From Firm-04 sp045600205 (GTDB lineage: Bacteria; Bacillota; Clostridia; Oscillospirales; Ruminococcaceae), in the NCBI GenBank assembly GCA_045600205.1, contig JAZRXM010000014.1, forward strand, positions 62,001 through 126,000: a stretch of DNA of 64,000 nucleotides, read 5' to 3'. The first letter of the stretch is position 1, and each line of letters begins with the position of its first letter. The notes under the pieces were generated by a model that saw only the letters and a list, made by a program, of their open reading frames with translations, had not been told where the DNA came from and made no database searches. Below, piece after piece: positions 34,585 to 42,797 of the stretch. The position numbers and the translations under genes were made by a program.

Positions 34585-36336
34585 TTATCCCCTGTTTGCG
34601 GCACCGCGGAGCAGAGCCGCCATGATTTCGGGGAATTGAATCTGGCAGGTGCCGCGGTTGAGCAGACCGAAGTTTTCGCCGTTGCCGTTGAAGGCGTTGT
34701 TATCCCACCAGATGCAGGGGATGCCGTAAGCGTCAGCGGTCTTGACGTAGTATTCCGCCCATTTTGCGCGGGTCGATTCGTTGTTTTTGTTGAGCGCACC
34801 GAATTCGCCGATGATAACAGGAACGCCCTTGTCGATGAACTTGGATTTCAGCAGCTTAAAGTTTGCAACGATGTCGTAGCTGCCGGAATTCTCGTCCCAT
34901 TCGGCCGTACCGGCGGTATTGAGCGCGAAATTGTAGGGTGCGTAAGCGTGTGCGGAAACGATGAGGTGGTCATCGTCAGGGAGAACGATATCATTCAGAA
35001 CAGCCTCCATAGGGGATGCGCCGTGACCGGGCATCATAACGAAACGCTTTTCGTTGTTGCCGCCGGTTGCGCGAATGGCAGAAAGGGCGGTAGCATTCAT
35101 GGTATTGATGCACTGACGGGCTTCGGCGTCACCGCCTGACCATTCGGTTTCATCGCCGACCAGACGCGGTTCGTTGAGGGTTTCGAAAATGAGGTGTGCG
35201 TCGTAGTCCTTGAAGCGGTTTGCGATCTGTGTCCACAGGGATTTGAGTTTTGCGCATTCAGAATCCATGAGATTTTTGCGGGGTCTTTGCCAGTCAGTAT
35301 CGTGGTGCGAGTTGAGGATGCAGTACATTCCGCTGTCAATGACGTAATCGACGACTTCCTGTACGCGGTTCATCCATTCGTCGCTGACATTGTTCTGAGC
35401 ATCCATTTTCTGCCCCCATGAAACGGGGACGCGCACGGTATTGAAGCCGGCATCCTTAACGGCAGTGATCATAGCCTTTGTGGTATAGGGGCAGCCCCAG
35501 CAGGTTTCGAAGTCGTAGATACTCTTGGCGTATTCCGAAGTTGCATCGAGGGTATTACCGAGGTTCCAGCCGAGTTTGATATTGGAAACAAACTCCATGG
35601 CAGTCTGATTGAATCCGTCGGGATCGTCGGAAGGATCGGAACTTTTTTGGATAATTGCGGCTTTCAGCAGCACGAGATCTCTTGCATCGAGCGTCCCGGA
35701 TTTGTCCATATCGCCGTTTGCGGGATTCTGGAATTCCTTTCCCTGCGTTAAAAACGCGCTGAGAACGACGGCATCCGCAACGGAAACGGTCTTATCGAGG
35801 TTGCAGTCGCCGAGTCTGGTGACCGAGCCGAAAGTACTTGCGCCTTTGGTCTTGAAGCCGACGGCATCGACGGTAAAGGTATCAATGTCGCCCCACCAGT
35901 TCTGGATTGTGAATTGATCGGGCATTGCAGGTTCTTCAGGGATATCGAAGATCACGGTACCCTTGCCCTCGGACACGATGACGGAATCGGAATACCAGTC
36001 ATACTCGCCGAATCCGGGCGCGTAGTATCCGATCGCGGGCATGACTTTCTTGCCAGCCTCGCCGGTGTAGCTGATCCAGAGTTCGGTAATGGTATCGGTA
36101 CCTTTTACACCGATTTCCGAGCAGCTCAGGTCGATGCTGGAAGCGATGCCGTTGGATTCGGCGGCATCCGAGGTGGTGACCTTTTTCCCGACCTGACAGA
36201 CGTACTGACACTCTGAGATGTCATTGCCTGTGAAGCGTCCATCCGCGGAAGCAGTGATGCCCGAGAGGGGTGTGACGAGTATGGTCATTGCAGCAGCGAT
36301 TCCGCCGATACGGCAGTAATTTTGCAATTTCTTCAT
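34585..36336 (-). CDS. GH5 endoglucanase with N-terminal CBM-like module and internal dockerin
   Basis: Secreted beta-glucanase of 583 residues. Signal peptide about 1-31. A beta-rich, CBM-like module at about 33-165 (rich in Trp/Tyr: ELWISY, YYAPGFGEYDW, IQNWWGD) is not assigned to a numbered family. A type I dockerin follows at about 174-232 (GDCNLDKTVSVADAVVL and GDMDKSGTLDARDLVLL). The GH5 domain spans about 243-575, with acid/base Glu389 in ETLNEP and nucleophile Glu511 in IGEFGA. The dockerin is central rather than C-terminal. AAGGAGG precedes ATG. Confidence 0.92.
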   Translation of the reverse strand: MKKLQNYCRIGGIAAAMTILVTPLSGITASADGRFTGNDISECQYVCQVGKKVTTSDAAESNGIASSIDLSCSEIGVKGTDTITELWISYTGEAGKKVMPAIGYYAPGFGEYDWYSDSVIVSEGKGTVIFDIPEEPAMPDQFTIQNWWGDIDTFTVDAVGFKTKGASTFGSVTRLGDCNLDKTVSVADAVVLSAFLTQGKEFQNPANGDMDKSGTLDARDLVLLKAAIIQKSSDPSDDPDGFNQTAMEFVSNIKLGWNLGNTLDATSEYAKSIYDFETCWGCPYTTKAMITAVKDAGFNTVRVPVSWGQKMDAQNNVSDEWMNRVQEVVDYVIDSGMYCILNSHHDTDWQRPRKNLMDSECAKLKSLWTQIANRFKDYDAHLIFETLNEPRLVGDETEWSGGDAEARQCINTMNATALSAIRATGGNNEKRFVMMPGHGASPMEAVLNDIVLPDDDHLIVSAHAYAPYNFALNTAGTAEWDENSGSYDIVANFKLLKSKFIDKGVPVIIGEFGALNKNNESTRAKWAEYYVKTADAYGIPCIWWDNNAFNGNGENFGLLNRGTCQIQFPEIMAALLRGAANRG

Positions 36337-36386
36337 AAAAACAACCTCCTTGTCATAAAACTGAGATACCGGTCGTATCTGCTTTG

Positions 36387-36415
36387 ATTATAGCGCGTAT
36401 TTGGCAATATGAAAA
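36387..36415 (-). promoter_or_regulatory. Promoter of the GH5 gene
   Basis: On - strand: -10 TATAAT (36387-36392), 17-bp spacer, weak -35 TTTTCA (36410-36415). ATATTGCC overlaps the spacer edge, resembling words at other dockerin genes. Confidence 0.5.
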
Positions 36416-36468
36416 TGGAGTATTTTGCAGTTTTGTATAATATTATTGCTCCATTCGGCGAAAACACA

Positions 36469-36507
36469 AAAACCGCACAGTGCCATAAATTTACACTGTG
36501 CGGTTTT
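36469..36507 (-). terminator. Terminator after the YihY/BrkB gene
   Basis: Perfect 14-bp stem AAAACCGCACAGTG / CACTGTGCGGTTTT with an 11-nt loop, T-rich on -. Confidence 0.85.
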
Positions 36508-36543
36508 CGGAAATTTAAGTCAGTTAAGTAACGGAGAAATCAA

Positions 36544-37419
36544 TTACGACTTCTGTGAAGTCCCCTGTTTTCCCCGATGTTCTTTCAGCAGCCAGTTGAG
36601 TTCCGCGCCGACAAACCAGCAGTAAACGCAGGAATAGAGCCACACAAGCACCATGATCAGGCTGGTAAGGCTGCCGTAGACATAGGAATACTGCTGCATG
36701 GATTTGGATAGGAACACAGACATCAGCGCAATGGCGGCGCGCCAGAATACGGCGGTAAGGAAAGCACCCGGGAATTCATCGCGGAAGCGTGTTTTTCTGC
36801 TTGGCAAAATGACGTAAGAAAGCCAAAAGAAAAACAGCATCAGCAACGGACCCGCGAGGTTTTTGCCAAAGCTGAGAATCATTTCGAGCAGATAGCGGTC
36901 AGGGAAAGCATTTCGCAGCAGCATAATGAGTTTCGAGCCGAGCGCGTAGAGGATGATCAGAATAATCATGAGTGCGCAAAGCACCATGGTATAAAGGCAT
37001 CCGATCAGGCGCAAAACGGTCTGGCTGCGATTTTCCTGAATGCCGTAAGCGGAATTAAAACCGTTCATCAGCGCCTGAATCAAGCGGGAAGCGGTCCAGA
37101 TGAGGAAAATAATGAGGACAAATTTTGCGGATGAGATATTCTCGTTGTAGTAGCCGTCGATGAGGTCCACACCGATTTCGCGGTAAGATTCGGGAAGAAT
37201 GACCTGCGCGACGGTGAGCAGATTATTCTCGTGAATGGGCAGCAAGCGGGTTGCCATGCAAACGAGCATAACGAAGGGAAAAAAGGAAAGCATGAGATAG
37301 AAAGTAGACTGTGCCGCATAAGCCGAAAGGTGGTCATGCGCAAATTTCTGAGTAGCGGCAGTGACAGCCGACCACGCATTTTTTGTGTGATTCCACATGG
37401 ATGACAGCTTCAACGGCAC
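36544..37419 (-). CDS. YihY/BrkB-family inner membrane protein
   Basis: About 291 residues with six hydrophobic segments: roughly 38-62, 95-118, 138-165, 180-205, 220-240 and 250-275. Family features include the early QSTFYLMLSFFPF stretch and the central segment LIFLIWTASRLIQALMNGFN. Once annotated as RNase BN, the family is now regarded as membrane proteins of unclear role. The start is uncertain: a GTG abuts GGGGAGGG, and a TTG two codons on has better spacing. Confidence 0.85.
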   Translation of the reverse strand: MPLKLSSMWNHTKNAWSAVTAATQKFAHDHLSAYAAQSTFYLMLSFFPFVMLVCMATRLLPIHENNLLTVAQVILPESYREIGVDLIDGYYNENISSAKFVLIIFLIWTASRLIQALMNGFNSAYGIQENRSQTVLRLIGCLYTMVLCALMIILIILYALGSKLIMLLRNAFPDRYLLEMILSFGKNLAGPLLMLFFFWLSYVILPSRKTRFRDEFPGAFLTAVFWRAAIALMSVFLSKSMQQYSYVYGSLTSLIMVLVWLYSCVYCWFVGAELNWLLKEHRGKQGTSQKS

Positions 37420-37454
37420 CCCTCCCCTGCAAGCTGTATCTGGAAAAAAGTCAA

Positions 37455-37763
37455 TCAGCCAAAGTCGTATTGGTCAGCAAACTCCTTTTGGAACTGTGCA
37501 AAAACGCGGTCGAGAAGTGCCTCATCGGTGACAGCGTCGTAGTGTTCGGAATCCTTACCGAAGTCAACGATTTCAACAATTACAACGCCACCGTCGTCCT
37601 CGTCATCTTCGAGCGGCATGAGGACAGCGTAAGGTTTGTTGTCCACAGTGACCATTTCGAGGAATTGGAATTCGATGGTATTGCCGTCCTCGTCCTCAAG
37701 AACGATGAGATCGTCGTCGTCAGCGGCTTGAGAATTTTCCTGTTCAATGATTTCATCTGACAT
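37455..37763 (-). CDS. DUF1292-family small acidic protein
   Basis: 102 residues, very acidic (DDDDLIVLEDEDGN, LEDDEDDGGVVIVEI), the pattern of the DUF1292 family common in Firmicutes, whose function is unknown. The start MSDEIIEQ at 37763 has AAAGGAG upstream. A perfect consensus promoter precedes it, so it should be strongly expressed. Confidence 0.85.
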   Translation of the reverse strand: MSDEIIEQENSQAADDDDLIVLEDEDGNTIEFQFLEMVTVDNKPYAVLMPLEDDEDDGGVVIVEIVDFGKDSEHYDAVTDEALLDRVFAQFQKEFADQYDFG

Positions 37764-37803
37764 AATAAAATCTCCTTTATCATAGAAAATTACAGTACGA
37801 GCT

Positions 37804-37832
37804 ATTATAGCATGAAAAAAGTTTTCTGTCAA
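37804..37832 (-). promoter_or_regulatory. Consensus promoter of the DUF1292 gene
   Basis: On - strand: -35 TTGACA (37827-37832), 17-bp spacer, -10 TATAAT (37804-37809). Confidence 0.85.
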
Positions 37833-37960
37833 CCCCTGCATTTTTTCGCAGCAGCGTCCGGTACTGCTTTGGATGCCAAAATACCCCTGAATCAGCCGAT
37901 TGGGTAGCAAAAATCCGAAAAAAGGATATGACACTTTCTGCATCCGCTATGATAAAAACA

Positions 37961-37984
37961 GCAGCATCCCTTTCGGAATGCTGC
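37961..37984 (-). terminator. Terminator after the CE12 gene
   Basis: GCAGCATTCC / GGGATGCTGC stem with a GAAA loop, followed on - by TGTTTTTATC. Confidence 0.85.
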
Positions 37985-37992
37985 CGCTTTTT

Positions 37993-40500
37993 TCATTTCA
38001 CAAATTGCGATAGCCCAATGTTCAATCCCTTGATGCCGTCGCTCACAATTTTTGCCACAGCCTGCGCTCCCGTTTCCGTAAAGTGCGTAAAATCGCTGCT
38101 TTCGCTTGACGTTGAGCCCATATAATATCCATATACCGTATTATATGCCATATTGTTAAATGAGGATGCCATTGCGGCACTCAAATCAAAATACGGCACA
38201 TTATACTTTTGTGCAAGCTGTCTGCAAGCCGTATCAATATTGCGATAACCCGCAGAAAACGGCTGCTGTGCGTTCTTGATTGAAAGTGTCGGCGACATCA
38301 GAATCGGCGTACCGCCTTTTGCCTTGGCACCCTCAATGTAAAATGCCATGTAATACTCAAAAGAACCATAGGTCGGATTGTCCACAAAGCCACAGCACGG
38401 CGCATATCGCTCCTCTTTATTGTACGCACCATCGTTGATTCCAAAGTCCACGATCATGTAATCGCCTGCTTTCATGGAGTCCAGAATCGTTTGCAGTCTG
38501 CCGTTATCGTAGAAACTCTTGGAGCTTCTGCCTGCGATGGAATGATTGCTGACCGTGACCGCATTTGTGAAGTAATTGCCCAGATAACAGCCCCAGCCCT
38601 GCTGCGGTGCATAGCTCGCATTGTAGGTCTGCGCGGTGGAATCGCTCGCAATGTATATCACGGGATTGCTGCTGTTTACCGCTTGCTGACCCTGTGCATT
38701 CGGGTCGTAGACTTCTGCAATCGGCTCATCCGTCAGGCTGATCGTGATGTAATCAATATTCGGTCCGCCTTCCGACATATACGACTGGAATTTGATCGTA
38801 TTTTGTCCCGCCTGAAGCGGCAAAACCAATCCGCGGAATTCCCATGTCGTCCATGCGCCTGTTGTCAGGAAATCCTGAAGCCACTGCGCATTGCTGCCGC
38901 CCACGGTAATCATCATCTGACGATTGCTCGTGGAGCCGTTTGCCATGCGGATGCCGACATAGTAATTGCCCGCTTTTTCAGCATTTACGGTGAAAGTCAC
39001 ATTACTGGAACTCGTATTGTCCAGATTCAGATACGCTTCACCGACAAATCCTGCGTTGGTCGTTTCACGAATACCCTCGGAAAAACTTGCATTGATCGCA
39101 AAATATCGCTCCTGCACAGGGAATTTCGTGATCTGTCCTGTCAGGAACTCCGACAAAAGCACCACATCTGCAATCGTTACGCTGTTGTCCTCGTTAATAT
39201 CGGCTGCCTTTTCCGCCGCCTTATCCGAAAAACCGCCCAGCATTCCGCGCTTGAATCCTGCCAGATCTTTCGCATTCAGGACATCATTGCCGTCAATATC
39301 GCCCTTTTTGTAGGTCACGGACGGCTGGTCATCCTGATTGTCATTGTTGTCATCGTTATTGTCCGATGCGGTCTTGTTGAAATCCACATTTTCTGCAACC
39401 AGTCTTGCCAGAACCGTCGCACCTGCGCGATTTGGATGCAGTCCGTCATTCGGCATGTAGAGGTTGTTGGTCGCATTTTCACCAATGCTGAGGCAATAAT
39501 TCTGCCAGAGCGTAAACAGATCCAGAACCTCGATATTCAGCGATTTTCCGACATTATCCAGCGCACCGCCGAACCATCTGCCCGTCAGCAACGGATTTCT
39601 CGCACAGTCGCCGTTTCTGCCCTGCTGTTTTACCAGAATCACGCGCATTCCCTTTGCCATCGCGCGTTTTGCCATATCCGTGACGACCGAAGTGTACTCC
39701 GATTCGTTGGAATAATTCGTATCGTTGATGCCGATGGAAATAAAATAGATATCGCCGGCATGACCGTACTTTTCAATCGGGTCAAACTGTCCGGCATCTA
39801 CAAAACCTTTCGCGAACTGTCCGCTTGCCGCAAGGTTGCGCACCTGCCACTTGCTGTCGATCACCGAGGGGAGCATTTGACCCCAGCCTGCCTGCTCCGA
39901 ATTGCTCAGCGGATAGTAATTGCAGACAGTCGAGTCCCCGCAGATCCAGACGGTCGGGTTCGTGACGGGATTATCCGAGATTTTCTTGACCTCCATCGCG
40001 GAAAGCGTAAAGGCATAACCGGCTTTGCCCTCCACGCAGCAGACGTTCAATTGTCCGTCTGTCACGGGAATCTGGAACGTGTCGTAGGCATTGTCGCGCG
40101 TCAGGTTGATGAGCTGGAGCATTCCCTCCGCCGCAAAACTCGTGCGGTTGGTGTTGCCAAGCCATACCGAAACCTGATACAACCCGTTTGGGACATCCGC
40201 GCAAAACGTTGCGGTGCCGTTATACGTGGAATTTTTGAACTGTACCGCATCTTTCAACGCACCGGATCCCGACGCGCCAACATCCGCTACATTGCAGTCA
40301 TACGAGAAGCCGTAGCCCGTGCCGCTGTTGTACTTCGTGGAAGCCGATACGCCCGTGTAGCCGGACTCCGTGCCGCTGCCGCCGAAATCAAACTTCCAGT
40401 AATCCGAGGCTGCTGACGCTCGCATCGGTACGCCCTGCACCAGCGTCGCGGACATCGCAAATGCGGACAAAACGCCCGCAAGTTTCTTGAAAATGGACAT
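37993..40500 (-). CDS. Double CE12-type SGNH esterase with central dockerin and CBM
   Basis: 835-residue secreted protein that probably deacetylates pectic or other acetylated polysaccharides. Order: signal peptide (1-31); a beta-sandwich N-terminal module (about 33-175, beginning YWKFDFGGSG, as in rhamnogalacturonan esterases); first SGNH domain with Ser190 in CGDSTVC, GIND near 257 and Asp352/His355 in NDGLHPN; Asp/Asn-rich linker; type I dockerin (about 398-458); CBM35/CBM6-like module (about 465-592); second SGNH domain with Ser621 in ASDSTAQ, GIND near 687 and Asp803/His806 in SDFTHFT. Both catalytic sets look intact. GGGGG lies 6-7 nt before ATG. Substrate is inferred from family CE12. 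Confidence 0.9.
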   Translation of the reverse strand: MSIFKKLAGVLSAFAMSATLVQGVPMRASAASDYWKFDFGGSGTESGYTGVSASTKYNSGTGYGFSYDCNVADVGASGSGALKDAVQFKNSTYNGTATFCADVPNGLYQVSVWLGNTNRTSFAAEGMLQLINLTRDNAYDTFQIPVTDGQLNVCCVEGKAGYAFTLSAMEVKKISDNPVTNPTVWICGDSTVCNYYPLSNSEQAGWGQMLPSVIDSKWQVRNLAASGQFAKGFVDAGQFDPIEKYGHAGDIYFISIGINDTNYSNESEYTSVVTDMAKRAMAKGMRVILVKQQGRNGDCARNPLLTGRWFGGALDNVGKSLNIEVLDLFTLWQNYCLSIGENATNNLYMPNDGLHPNRAGATVLARLVAENVDFNKTASDNNDDNNDNQDDQPSVTYKKGDIDGNDVLNAKDLAGFKRGMLGGFSDKAAEKAADINEDNSVTIADVVLLSEFLTGQITKFPVQERYFAINASFSEGIRETTNAGFVGEAYLNLDNTSSSNVTFTVNAEKAGNYYVGIRMANGSTSNRQMMITVGGSNAQWLQDFLTTGAWTTWEFRGLVLPLQAGQNTIKFQSYMSEGGPNIDYITISLTDEPIAEVYDPNAQGQQAVNSSNPVIYIASDSTAQTYNASYAPQQGWGCYLGNYFTNAVTVSNHSIAGRSSKSFYDNGRLQTILDSMKAGDYMIVDFGINDGAYNKEERYAPCCGFVDNPTYGSFEYYMAFYIEGAKAKGGTPILMSPTLSIKNAQQPFSAGYRNIDTACRQLAQKYNVPYFDLSAAMASSFNNMAYNTVYGYYMGSTSSESSDFTHFTETGAQAVAKIVSDGIKGLNIGLSQFVK

Positions 40501-40533
40501 AAAAATCCCCCTGTCATAGTTTTTCTATGTTAC

Positions 40534-40562
40534 ATCTTACCACACACTCCGCATTCTGTCAA
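40534..40562 (-). promoter_or_regulatory. Promoter of the CE12 gene
   Basis: On - strand: -35 TTGACA (40557-40562), 17-bp spacer, -10 TAAGAT (40534-40539). Two copies of AAATTGCGA (+ strand, 40575-40583 and 40596-40604) lie just upstream, 21 bp apart. Confidence 0.75.
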
Positions 40563-40744
40563 GAAACCACCCGAAAATTGCGAGTATCTGACACCAAATT
40601 GCGACAATCGCGCAGTATCTCAGTCATCACACCGCCCCTTGTTTTCGTAAATGTATTGCACAACCTGTACAACATAGCCTTTTAGCCATACATCAACCTG
40701 CACAAAATCTCTCGTTCTCCCATTCACAAAATTTTCGCTTCCCA

Positions 40745-40798
40745 TTCATAGAAAGTTCACAGTTAATTCAGATTTTATTAAGATTTGTACGGTATACT
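40745..40798 (+). promoter_or_regulatory. OmpR/PhoB-type box and promoter of putative sRNA A
   Basis: Four direct repeats with exact 11-bp period: TTCATA (40745), TTCACA (40756), TTCAGA (40767), TTAAGA (40778). The -10 TATACT is at 40793-40798 and there is no canonical -35. The arrangement is that of PhoP-type boxes (TT-A-CA repeats with 5-bp spacers) of Firmicutes response regulators. The regulator itself is not in the window. Confidence 0.6.
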
Positions 40799-40804
40799 AT
40801 TAAC

Positions 40805-40964
40805 AAGGTTAAGGAAACCTTGTTTCAAATCCCCCAATCCCCTATTTTGATTCATTTTATTTTTGCTGCTATGTGGGTTACTGCATAGCATTTTGCTTTT
40901 TATACCATTCATAGTCTTTCAAAAATCAGGTGCTGCATTTTTTTGTAGCGCTTTTTCTTTTTTT
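40805..40964 (+). ncRNA. Putative small RNA A
   Basis: No open frame of note. A 9-bp 5' hairpin AACAAGGTT / AACCTTGTT (40802-40824) is followed by the C-rich stretch CAAATCCCCCAATCCCCT (40826-40843) in a U/A-rich single-stranded context. Two candidate terminators follow: stem TGCTATG / CATAGCA (40867-40890) with tail TTTTGCTTTTT, and stem GTGCTGC / GTAGCGC (40930-40951) with a long T tail. The RNA would be about 100 or 155 nt. C-rich unpaired loops are the targeting element of several Firmicutes sRNAs (FsrA, RsaE/RoxS). Confidence 0.5.
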
Positions 40965-40994
40965 CAGGTTATTTTAACGTTGCGGGGATATACT
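40963..40994 (+). promoter_or_regulatory. Matching box and promoter of putative sRNA B
   Basis: TTCAGG (40963) and TTAACG (40974) stand 11 bp apart, and TATACT is at 40989-40994. The two repeats occupy exactly the same offsets from the -10 (26 and 15 bp) as the last two repeats of unit A. More distal positions are only T-rich. Confidence 0.5.
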
Positions 40995-41000
40995 AAATTC

Positions 41001-41124
41001 AGGTTAAGACGAATGGATTAACCGTGATTTTCAAACCCCATTTTCCCAATTTCTTATTTCCCTATTCCATCTGTGTTGATCTTTCTTCGAGCGGTGCTGC
41101 ACTTTGCGGTACCGTGTTTTTTTG
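41001..41124 (+). ncRNA. Putative small RNA B
   Basis: Sister of unit A with the same layout: 5' hairpin GGTTAA / TTAACC (41002-41023), a C-rich single-stranded stretch with CAAACCCC, TTTCCC and TTTCCC (41032-41063), and a terminator with stem CGGTGCTGC / GCGGTACCG (41092-41114) and tail TGTTTTTTT. Predicted length about 120 nt. No coding frame is evident. Confidence 0.5.
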
Positions 41125-41171
41125 TTTCAAAGTTGTATGGTTGTTTTCTATTTTAACAAAATGAAAATTCT

Positions 41172-41213
41172 AAAATCCGCACGGGTCCGTTTTCGATCCG
41201 TGCGGATTTTTTT
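41172..41213. terminator. Bidirectional terminator after the solute-binding protein gene
   Basis: Stem AAAATCCGCACGG / CCGTGCGGATTTT with a 13-nt loop and T-runs both ways. It ends the solute-binding gene on - and would also stop read-through from sRNA B on +. Confidence 0.85.
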
Positions 41214-41251
41214 GAAATCAGTGCTGGATGCTTTCCGGTTCCATCAGCCGC

Positions 41252-42634
41252 TTACTGCTTCGAATTGTACTCATCAATGTATGCGTCAATTGCGCTGTAT
41301 ACCGCACCAACCGACTCGCTCCACTTGTTCATACCCTTCGATGCGCTGCGAATACCGCCCAGATCATTCGAATCTAAAATATCCGATACGTCTGTCGATA
41401 CCGCATTGTAGAAATCATAATGCGTATTCGCTTTTGCCATTTCGTGGCATTTATGCAGCATTTGCACCATTTCATCCGTCCAGCCGTAATCCTTCGCAAG
41501 CTGCTCGGTTCCGATCTCTGCTGCACGCTCATTCGTAATTGCCATACGCTTGCAAGCCGCAAATTTTGCCACGCCCTCCGGATTCTGTCCGTTTTTCACC
41601 ATCATATAGCCGTCCAGTCCGCAGGGAATATAATACTGATCCGCATTCGGGTCCTTCGGCATCGGTACAAACATCACATTTTCACCAAACTCCGCTGACC
41701 ACTGCGATTTCTCTTTGAACAACGCCCACGCGCCGCACGGATAGTAAAGTTCCTTGCCTTCGCCAATATTCGTCGGCTTCTCTTTCCATCCGTTTTCATC
41801 TACGCAGACATAGTTCAGTACGCCCATGTCGTACATCCAGTTTTGCAGGCGTTCGATCGCAGGGTCTTTCAGGTTGTTGACCAATTTACCGTTCTGAATC
41901 CCGATATACGGGACGCCGCAGGTTGCCGACAATCCGCCCTCATACCACCAACCGTCAATACCGTACTGCTCGTTGTCCACATCCACAAACTGCTTGAGCT
42001 GATTCTGGAACGCATTCCAGTCCCATTTGCCCTCCGCGAACAGCTTTGCGGGATCCTCCAGACCGTTTTCCTCGATGGTGTCGCGGTTGTAAATCACCAC
42101 GCAGTTGTCGCCTGTGACATCATTGACCAGAACATAATGCTTCCCGTTCCACTGGAACAAATCTGCCGTGTCCTTGACGCCCGCAAACAACGGATCGTTG
42201 AAATCAATGTAATCGTCGATCGGAACAAACATTTCCTTGATCGCGCCGCGCGGAAATGCATCCAAATCATTGGCGGAGAAGAAATCAATACCCTCGCCGC
42301 CTGCGACTGCCATCGCCAGCGACTCATATCGCGTATTGTAATCAACATTGTAATACTCGATTTCACCGCCATAGCGCGATTTGAAAATCTCCAGTTCGAT
42401 CGGCGTGGCTTTTCCTGTGGAGTCAGGATTGATATCCCATGTCGCCATCCACTTGATCTTTTTGTTTTCCAGCTCGCCCGTCAGACGGCTGTCCTCCGAT
42501 GCGATTTGCGCTACCTCTGCGGCAGTCGCAGAATCCAAGGACTTATAACTGCTTTCCTGCTCCTTGCAGCCCGTTGCCGCAAGCGTTGACATACAAATCA
42601 AAAATACCGCCAGGCAAATCCTTGCTTTTTTCAT
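41252..42634 (-). CDS. ABC-type extracellular solute-binding lipoprotein (orphan)
   Basis: About 460 residues. The signal peptide ends in the lipobox AATGC (Cys near 23). The mature protein has the family 1 sugar-binding layout (IKWMATWDINPDS near 58, NDVTGDNCVVIYNRDTI, and a C-terminal helical lobe), so it probably binds an oligosaccharide. No permease or ATPase genes adjoin it. GGAGG stands 9 nt before the ATG at 42634. It has its own consensus promoter and strong terminator, so it is monocistronic. The ligand is unknown. Confidence 0.85.
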   Translation of the reverse strand: MKKARICLAVFLICMSTLAATGCKEQESSYKSLDSATAAEVAQIASEDSRLTGELENKKIKWMATWDINPDSTGKATPIELEIFKSRYGGEIEYYNVDYNTRYESLAMAVAGGEGIDFFSANDLDAFPRGAIKEMFVPIDDYIDFNDPLFAGVKDTADLFQWNGKHYVLVNDVTGDNCVVIYNRDTIEENGLEDPAKLFAEGKWDWNAFQNQLKQFVDVDNEQYGIDGWWYEGGLSATCGVPYIGIQNGKLVNNLKDPAIERLQNWMYDMGVLNYVCVDENGWKEKPTNIGEGKELYYPCGAWALFKEKSQWSAEFGENVMFVPMPKDPNADQYYIPCGLDGYMMVKNGQNPEGVAKFAACKRMAITNERAAEIGTEQLAKDYGWTDEMVQMLHKCHEMAKANTHYDFYNAVSTDVSDILDSNDLGGIRSASKGMNKWSESVGAVYSAIDAYIDEYNSKQ

Positions 42635-42704
42635 GTTCATTCCTCCAGTTCAAAACGCGGCTTGCACATCCCGTCTGTGCGTTTTCACACGTTTACTTAC
42701 CTAT

Positions 42705-42733
42705 ATTATAACAATAAACGTGGTCAATGTCAA
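42705..42733 (-). promoter_or_regulatory. Perfect consensus promoter of the solute-binding protein gene
   Basis: On - strand: -35 TTGACA (42728-42733), 17-bp spacer, -10 TATAAT (42705-42710). Confidence 0.85.
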
Positions 42734-42797
42734 TGTGCAATCCGCTCAATCGGAGCTTGGCGTTTTGTGCATTTTCTCTATCATTCAGTTCACTTTT

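Noticed and set aside
38491..40416. 641-codon open frame on + opposite the CE12 gene
   Set aside because: Shadow of the coding strand; no start signal and no domain.
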